Source: Klebsiella pneumoniae
Lineage (GTDB): Bacteria; Desulfobacterota; Binatia; UBA12015
Assembly: GCA_945872365.1 (NCBI GenBank)
Contig: CAMBZJ010000011.1
Coordinates: 52,562-116,561 of the forward strand
DNA length: 64,000 nt
Direction: 5' to 3'
Each line of letters starts with the position of its first letter. Position 1 is the first letter of the stretch. The notes under the pieces are model-generated. The model worked only from the letters and a program-made list of their open reading frames with translations, did no database searches and was not told where the DNA came from. Shown here one piece after another: positions 58,810 to 64,000 of the stretch. A program made the position numbers and the translations under genes.

Positions 58810-59385
58810 ATGGACACCACGATCATGAAACGCGGTCTTGTGGTCGCGACTCTGTGGGCGACCGCGGCCTGCACCGACCCGCAGGGCGTCCCGGCACCCG
58901 GTGCGGCCCCGGCGGCGAAAACGGAGTCGGCCGCGCAGCCGGCCAACCCCGCTCCCCAGCCGGCCGCCATCACAAGCGCCCGGGCTCCCGACGAAGCCGA
59001 GCGCAAGGCGATGCTCGAGGTCCTGCAGGCGCAGAACAGCCCCGATCGCCGGGTCTGGTTCGTGCTCTCGCCCGGACAGGACGAAACCGCGGCTCTCGCC
59101 AAGGCCCTCGCTTCCGTTTTCGAGTCCGCCGGCTGGAAGACTTCCACGCGCGAACTGCGCGGCATGAGCCTCAAACCCGGCCTCTCCGTACTCGCCGCCG
59201 ACGAGGAACCGCCGGTCTGGGTCGAGAGCGCACAGGAAGCGCTCAAGTCCGCCGGCCTCGACCCCAAGTTCGGCACCGGTTACCGCGCGTTCTTCGAGGA
59301 GAAGAAGAAGGAGAATCCGGCCTGGCCGGGCATCCCGATGGGCCAGGACGAAGTCTTCCTCGTCGTGTTGGGCCCGGCGGCCTGA
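58810..59385 (+). CDS. Probable lipoprotein of unknown function
   Basis: 191 residues. An N-terminal signal (KRGLVVATLWATAACTDPQG) ends in a lipobox-like TAAC; a Pro/Ala linker (about 25-65) leads to a folded part with MLEVLQAQNSPDRRVWFVLS, FESAGWKTSTRELRGMSLK and AADEEPPVWVESAQEALKSA, then a GYRAFFEEKKKENPAW region. No known domain recognised. ATG 58810 follows AGGGATC; ATG 58825 is an alternative. Followed by an acyl-CoA synthetase after about 100 bases. Confidence 0.72.
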   Translation: MDTTIMKRGLVVATLWATAACTDPQGVPAPGAAPAAKTESAAQPANPAPQPAAITSARAPDEAERKAMLEVLQAQNSPDRRVWFVLSPGQDETAALAKALASVFESAGWKTSTRELRGMSLKPGLSVLAADEEPPVWVESAQEALKSAGLDPKFGTGYRAFFEEKKKENPAWPGIPMGQDEVFLVVLGPAA

Positions 59386-59486
59386 TCGACGGCGCGGGTC
59401 CGCCGCGTCACGCCAGTCTATACCTTCGCGCGCGTCGTCGATCGCGAGGCCCCTGCGCGCTCACCCGCCCCGTCCAAGGAGGCCGC

Positions 59487-61043
59487 ATGTACATCGGAAC
59501 CAGTGCAGAGAACCATCCCGACAAGTCCGCCCTGATCTTTGGCGATACCGGTGCCCGGCTCACCTACCGCGAACTCGACGAGCGCTCGAACCGCGTTGCG
59601 CAGGCGCTGTGGGCCTGGGGCCTGCGGCCCGGCGATGCGGTCGCTGCGATCATGACGAACGAGGAGCGCTTCTTCGAGCTCTTCTGGGGCGCGATCCGCT
59701 CGGGTCTCTACTTCACGCCGGTAAACTGGCACCTCTCCGCCGAGGAGATGCAATACGTCGTGGACGATTGCGACGCGAAGGTGCTCTTCGCGAGCGCTCG
59801 CGTCCGCGACGTCGTCGAGGGCTTCACCGAGAAGCTTCCGAAGGTCGAACGCCGCCTCGCCGTGGGCGGTGAAATCCAGGGCTTCGAGTCCTACGAGAAG
59901 GTTGTCGGCGCGTTTCCGCCGACCCGGATCGCCGACGAGCGCGAAGGCGGCACGATGATCTATTCGTCGGGTACCACCGGGCGCCCCAAGGGCGTGCGGC
60001 CGCAGATCCTGTTCCAACCCGCCGGAACCGGCTCGGTCATCCCGGGCACCCTCGGCTTCGCGATGATCTTCGGCCTCGACGAGAAGGACACCTACCTCTG
60101 TCCGGGCCCGCTCTACCACGCGGCCCCGCTGCAGTTCTCGCAGATCCAGATGCGGCTCGGCGCGACCGTCTGCCTGATGGAGAAGTTCGACGCGGAGAAG
60201 GCCCTGGCCTTCATCGACCGCTACCAGGTCACCTCGAGCCAGTGGGTTCCGACCCACTTCGGCCGACTCATGCGCCTGCCCGAGGAGGTCCGCCGGAAGT
60301 ACGACCTGTCGAGCCTGCGCATCGCCATCCACGCAGCCGCCCCCTGCCCGATCCCGGTCAAGCAGGCGATGATCGAGTGGTGGGGCCCGAAGATCGTCGA
60401 GTACTACGCCGGCACCGAGGGCGGCGGCACGCTCATCCGGTCCGACGAGTGGATGGCGCACAAGGGCTCGGTCGGACGCCACTGGGCGGGCGGTACCGTG
60501 CACATCCTCGACGAGAACGGCGCCGAGGTGACTCAGCCGATGGTCGACGGGGGCGTGTACTTCGAGGCTCCCGAGGATCCGAACGCGCGCTTCAAGTACC
60601 ACAAGGACGAGGCCAAGACCGCGACGACCTACCGCGGCAACCTCTTCACGCTGGGCGACATCGGGCATCTCGACGCGGAGGGCTATCTCTACCTCACCGA
60701 CCGAAAGTCCCACATGATCATCTCCGGCGGCGTGAACGTCTACCCGCAGGAGGTCGAGAACTGCCTCGCCATGCACCCGAAGATCGAGGACGTAGCGGTG
60801 ATCGGCGTACCGCACGAGGACATGGGCGAGGAGGTAAAGGCGGTCGTCCAGCTGCGTTCGGGCGTGCAGGCGAGCCCCGAAGTCGAGCGCGAAATCATCG
60901 CCTACACGCGCGAGCACATCGCCCACTACAAGGCGCCGCGCTCGGTGGACTTCGTCGAGACCCTGCCCCGCATGGAGAACGGCAAGATCTACAAGCGCCT
61001 GCTGCGCGACCGCTACTGGGCGGGGCACGCGGCGCGGATCTGA
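59487..61043 (+). CDS. Acyl-CoA synthetase (AMP-dependent ligase)
   Basis: 518 residues. ANL-superfamily marks: IYSSGTTGRPKGVRPQ (phosphate loop), VPTHFGRLMRLPEEVRRKYD, EYYAGTEGGGTLI, LFTLGDIGHLDAEGYLYLTD, RKSHMIISGGVNVYPQEVEN and PRMENGKIYKRLLRDRYW with the catalytic C-terminal lysine. The chain-length pocket cannot be read. It activates a fatty or aromatic acid as acyl-AMP then acyl-CoA. ATG 59487 follows CCAAGGAGG. Followed after 27 bases by a DAPG-hydrolase-family gene, so the two may act on one aromatic or polyketide-type compound (inference). Confidence 0.93.
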   Translation: MYIGTSAENHPDKSALIFGDTGARLTYRELDERSNRVAQALWAWGLRPGDAVAAIMTNEERFFELFWGAIRSGLYFTPVNWHLSAEEMQYVVDDCDAKVLFASARVRDVVEGFTEKLPKVERRLAVGGEIQGFESYEKVVGAFPPTRIADEREGGTMIYSSGTTGRPKGVRPQILFQPAGTGSVIPGTLGFAMIFGLDEKDTYLCPGPLYHAAPLQFSQIQMRLGATVCLMEKFDAEKALAFIDRYQVTSSQWVPTHFGRLMRLPEEVRRKYDLSSLRIAIHAAAPCPIPVKQAMIEWWGPKIVEYYAGTEGGGTLIRSDEWMAHKGSVGRHWAGGTVHILDENGAEVTQPMVDGGVYFEAPEDPNARFKYHKDEAKTATTYRGNLFTLGDIGHLDAEGYLYLTDRKSHMIISGGVNVYPQEVENCLAMHPKIEDVAVIGVPHEDMGEEVKAVVQLRSGVQASPEVEREIIAYTREHIAHYKAPRSVDFVETLPRMENGKIYKRLLRDRYWAGHAARI

Positions 61044-61070
61044 GCCGGGGCACCGCCCGGGATTACGACC

Positions 61071-61985
61071 GTGGAGTATGCGATTACCCGTGCGGACCGT
61101 GCGCCGCTTCCCGCAAGCTGGTCGAGCGAGCCGCGCTACCTCGGCTACCGCGAGGTCGATCGGGCGAAGCCTTACGCGAGGTTCTTCCGACCGGACACTC
61201 TCGCGGTACAGCCGCGGGTCGTCGAAGCGCTGGTCGAGGGGATGTCGCCGGCGGAACTCGGCTACGGTCTGGCGGCGGTTGCCGACCGGCTGCCGCGCCC
61301 GGGCTACGAGCCGATCGAGACCGGTTGGACACGACTCGACGACGGTGTCCTGGCGGTGAGTGTCCTGACCCGCATGCCGCGCGTGACCGCTGCGATGTGG
61401 GACTGGTGGTTCGGATGGCACAGCCGCGAGTCGGCGCGCTACAAGCTCTGGCATCCCTGTGCCCACCAGTTCGCGGCGCTCGGCGAGGACCGCGGCGCGG
61501 ACCGCTCGCTCACCGATCGACAGCGATACGTCGAGAACGTGAGCTACGTCGACGAGTACATCGGCGGCCGCATGGAGCACCTCGCGATCCGTTTCATCGA
61601 TCCCGACCGGATGGGATTCGCGGATCGGCCGGGTCACACTTTCGTCTGCGCGCGCGTCTCGCTCGCGGAGCGACCGATCGCGATCGGTTGGCTGGTCCAC
61701 CAGGTGCGGCCGACCGAGGATGGCTGCGAGATGCGAAGTCGCTTCTTCCTGAATGACGCCGCGGTCCTGCCGCTGCCGACACGCTCCCTGCCGGCTGGCC
61801 TGCCGTCCCGGGTGCTGACCACCGACTTCGGTCGCGGGCTCGCACGGGGTGTCGTGCCGAGATTGGTTGCGCGGATGGTCTCGCCGACGCTCGGCACCGA
61901 CATGATCCACCACTGCGCCGCCGAGATGAACCACCTCGCAAGCTTCCTGCCGGAGCTGTTCGAGGAGTTCCGCGACCTGCCGTAG
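61071..61985 (+). CDS. DAPG hydrolase (PhlG)-family C-C hydrolase
   Basis: 304 residues. The family name comes from PhlG, which removes an acetyl group from 2,4-diacetylphloroglucinol with a zinc centre. The segment AMWDWWFGWHSRESARYKLW then HPCAHQF carries the conserved histidines (around 117-132), RMEHLAIRFIDPDRMGF and MIHHCAAEMNHLASFLPELF give the C-terminal ligands. Length normal. GTG 61071. The neighbour acyl-CoA synthetase suggests breakdown of an acylated aromatic; the true substrate may differ from DAPG. Confidence 0.85.
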   Translation: MEYAITRADRAPLPASWSSEPRYLGYREVDRAKPYARFFRPDTLAVQPRVVEALVEGMSPAELGYGLAAVADRLPRPGYEPIETGWTRLDDGVLAVSVLTRMPRVTAAMWDWWFGWHSRESARYKLWHPCAHQFAALGEDRGADRSLTDRQRYVENVSYVDEYIGGRMEHLAIRFIDPDRMGFADRPGHTFVCARVSLAERPIAIGWLVHQVRPTEDGCEMRSRFFLNDAAVLPLPTRSLPAGLPSRVLTTDFGRGLARGVVPRLVARMVSPTLGTDMIHHCAAEMNHLASFLPELFEEFRDLP

Positions 61986-62168
61986 AACGTTGCAGCCGGG
62001 CCCCCGTCCTCTCCGCTGCCGCGCGATCACGACCAGCACCCACGCGATGGGGAACGAGGCACGGGAGTTACGACGGCGGGTCATGGGTGCGGAAATATTC
62101 AATGTCATCTGTATCTGCAGAGCAGCACATCTTAGGGGCGTCGACGCCAGAACGGTAGAGAGGAACAC

Positions 62169-63206
62169 TTGGTCAGGGTCCAGTACCTAGAATCCTTCAG
62201 AGCCATCGCAATTCTCGTCATCGTGGCGGGTCACTGTCTGGGCAACTGGAAACTCGGCAGTTTGCCGGAACAACTCTTGGCCAATGGCATCATTGGAGGT
62301 ACCCACCTCTTCGTCTTTCTCTCTGGCTTCTTTCTCCACCATGTGTTCGCTTCACGCTTCAAGTTTGGTCCGTTTCTGAAGAAGAAGGCCTTGGGGGTGT
62401 TCGTACCTTACCTCTTGCTGGCTTCTTTGGCATTCTTCATTATCGTCGTAGGGCTGGATCGCCCCCATCCTGCGCTGCAGTTGAGTTCCAGAGACTTCCT
62501 CGACTACACCGTTCTGTACTTTCGCTATCTCGTGACGGGTCGAGTCTTTACAGCCTATTGGTATATCCCTTTCATTGCTCTCATGTTTCTCCTGACGCCC
62601 GTGTTCATGACCTATATGCGACTAACTCGCCACCACCAGATTGTGGCAATCGTCGCGCTCTCTTTGGTCGCCATGGTCGTACAGCGGCCAGCTGCGGATC
62701 TTGATCCACTACATTCCGTGGTTTACTTCACTCCTGTCTATCTCATCGGGATCACGACCTCGATGAACTTCGATTCCGTCATGGCGTTTGTCCGGCGGCA
62801 CACGATTCCCATCGCTTCGGTGTACTTTCTGACACTCGGTCTGGCGACGATGGTCCATGGCGTTGGAAACTACTCCAAACCGTCGATGTGGTCGTGGCAG
62901 GGAATTGACTTGATGTTCATCAACAAGTTTTTCCTCGTCTTCCTTCTTCTGGCGTTGCTGTCCAGGCTCCATGACAAATGGGAACTCCGGCAGCTCCGAT
63001 TTGTGGCAGACCTCAGTCTCCCGTTGTACTTCCTCCACCCATGGTTTCTGTACTTTGCTGGGCCCAAGCTCCGCGGCCATCTTTCGGGTCTTTCTGGTGG
63101 ACCGAAAGCGCTTGTGGTATTTGTCGTTACGGTACTCTGCTGCCTTGCTATCGCTTACTTCGGGCGCCGATCTCTCGGCAAGAAGAGTCAGTACCTCATA
63201 GGCTAG
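62169..63206 (+). CDS. Membrane acyltransferase 3 family protein (OatA/WecH-like)
   Basis: 345 residues, about ten membrane helices. YLESFRAIAILVIVAGHCLG carries the conserved Arg and the His typical of acyltransferase 3; SGFFLHHVFASRFKFGPFLK, YWYIPFIALMFLLTPVFMTY and the late SLPLYFLHPWFLYF match the family. It O-acetylates or O-acylates a surface glycan. TTG 62169 follows GAGAGG. The DNA is visibly more AT-rich and less codon-biased than its neighbours, which points to horizontal transfer. Followed by decayed gene fragments. Confidence 0.88.
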   Translation: MVRVQYLESFRAIAILVIVAGHCLGNWKLGSLPEQLLANGIIGGTHLFVFLSGFFLHHVFASRFKFGPFLKKKALGVFVPYLLLASLAFFIIVVGLDRPHPALQLSSRDFLDYTVLYFRYLVTGRVFTAYWYIPFIALMFLLTPVFMTYMRLTRHHQIVAIVALSLVAMVVQRPAADLDPLHSVVYFTPVYLIGITTSMNFDSVMAFVRRHTIPIASVYFLTLGLATMVHGVGNYSKPSMWSWQGIDLMFINKFFLVFLLLALLSRLHDKWELRQLRFVADLSLPLYFLHPWFLYFAGPKLRGHLSGLSGGPKALVVFVVTVLCCLAIAYFGRRSLGKKSQYLIG

Positions 63207-63295
63207 AAGGCGCGCTTCCGTACCACGGTCGGGTGCTCGAGCGTGGCGACGCGGCGGAGCCCGGTTGCGCGTCTTCGCCATTCGGAGTGACGAGC

Positions 63296-63418
63296 ATGGT
63301 CGAGTGGGACGGCAAGATGGTCGAGATGTACCACTACGTGATCAACAATGAATATCCGTACTCCGTAGGATGCCTCCGTGGAGCCCCCGGCATGATGTCC
63401 CACGACATGGTGCACTAG
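63296..63418 (+). pseudogene. C-terminal fragment of a YHYH-domain protein
   Basis: A 40-codon frame from ATG 63296 contains MYHYVINNEYPYSVGCLRG and ends at TAG 63418. The pattern (YHYxxxxxYPYxxGCxRG) recalls the end of YHYH-domain proteins. The N-terminal part is absent and upstream sequence is noise. It overlaps the 3' end of the FkbM remnant by four bases. Likely a relic rather than an expressed gene. Confidence 0.45.
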
Positions 63419-63835
63419 CGACTTCCGCGAAGTGAGCGAAGGCGTCGGGAATTTGAAGGGACTGCCCGAACGAGCAGTTGCATCATTTCGCCGAGTGTCG
63501 TCTGTCCGGCTTGTCGAAGCGAGAGATGCACCTCCACGATGCAGCCGAGGGCGCGGCGCAGGGTCTCCATGGCGCCTTGGATGATCTGTTTGTCGTATCC
63601 CTCCGCATCGGTCTTGACGAGCATCTCCTCGACGAGGGGCGGCTATGTGGACACCACGTCGTCGAGCCGTGCAACACAGTGGACGGTCGCGAGCGGGAAT
63701 CGCTGGGGAAAATACTTCGCCGTGTCGCCGTCGTAGGCACCGACGTCGATCACCTTGCGAATGGGGCGGCGTTCCAATCCCAGAAGGCTTCGCCGGTGAG
63801 GGAGGTGTTGGCCCGTGCCGCTTTGACAGGCCGAG
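63415..63835 (-). pseudogene. Broken FkbM-family methyltransferase
   Basis: Reading the minus strand, a SAM motif RKVIDVGAYDGDTAKYFPQR and, further on, LVKTDAEGYDKQIIQGAMET with LRRALGCIVEVHLSLRQAG are typical of FkbM methyltransferases. Between them an in-frame TAG (around 63643-63645) interrupts, and the spacing shows that the middle of the protein (about 70 residues or more) has been deleted; the N-terminal portion is spread over other frames. The last 165 bases to the window edge show no intact gene. It belongs to the AT-richer decayed island. Confidence 0.7.
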
Positions 63836-64000
63836 CATGTCGCCCGGCTCCAAACGGGTGATAGCCGCCATAAAGGCCCGATTGCGAGATCTGCGCCACG
63901 ATAGCGGACCTGCTGAGGAGCCTTCGGAGACCTTGTAGGGCAAGCACGAAGCCCGGTGCAAGGGGGGTTTTCGGGACGCGACGCGCTCTGGGGCGAGTTC

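Noticed and set aside
59418..62168. Very long minus-strand open frame opposite the acyl-CoA synthetase and PhlG-like genes
   Set aside because: It spans three well-supported + strand genes and intergenic DNA with no recognisable motif; a codon-bias shadow.

Overview
The window is a GC-rich chromosomal stretch from a Gram-negative bacterium, most likely a deltaproteobacterial-type lineage (Myxococcota, Desulfobacterota or Binatota-like). The lineage call is inference. It rests on a signal-bearing b subunit and a b' subunit in the ATP synthase, F0 genes split from F1 genes, a bactofilin directly behind parAB, paired acyl-CoA dehydrogenases, an F420-type (LLM) oxidoreductase and near-consensus sigma-54 promoters. 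No rRNA, tRNA, CRISPR array or insertion sequence was found.

Bases 1-12.9 kb form the classic origin-proximal gene train, all on the + strand: yidC (3' end), mnmE, mnmG, rsmG, parA, parB, a bactofilin, then atpF'-atpF-atpH-atpA-atpG-atpD-atpC. Two parS sites flank mnmG and rsmG, one of them inside the first codons of mnmG. Bases 12.9-26.6 kb hold an orphan Clp-type AAA+ ATPase, an SDR, an autoregulated TetR with two acyl-CoA dehydrogenases, a sigma-54-driven pair of small genes, a DUF255 thioredoxin-like protein, and a four-gene minus-strand operon (FIST protein, glyoxalase II, CoA-transferase, enoyl-CoA hydratase), followed by a secreted protein and a tRNA-dihydrouridine synthase.

Bases 26.6-34.7 kb carry gyrA, gyrB, dnaN and dnaA on the minus strand. 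recF is absent from its usual place between dnaN and gyrB. DnaA-box-like sites and an AT-rich island lie in the dnaN-dnaA spacer, with a second DnaA-box cluster just upstream of dnaA, so the replication origin is probably here. To the right on the + strand are hemL, two AtpI-type genes, atpB, atpE and an orphan second ParB. The par/atp train and the dnaA/gyr block face each other, which differs from the usual bacterial layout.

Bases 39.4-53.4 kb are mixed: a zinc alcohol dehydrogenase; a conserved protein with a sigma-54-type promoter, divergent from a cysteine-free stand-alone Hint-fold protein; riboflavin synthase with two small genes; clpB followed by a beheaded TetR remnant; a compact minus-strand lipid operon (ACP, LPLAT acyltransferase, MaoC hydratase, stand-alone E2 catalytic domain, phosphatidylcholine synthase); a tyrosine/proline-rich lipoprotein; a UvrD/PcrA helicase; and rlmE.

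Bases 53.4-62 kb carry a secreted HExxH protein of an undescribed family, a purine/uracil-type permease, a 38-residue membrane peptide, an LLM oxidoreductase, a lipoprotein, an acyl-CoA synthetase and a DAPG-hydrolase-family protein. The last 1.9 kb is more AT-rich and looks foreign and decayed: an acyltransferase-3 membrane protein, a YHYH-domain fragment and a broken FkbM methyltransferase.
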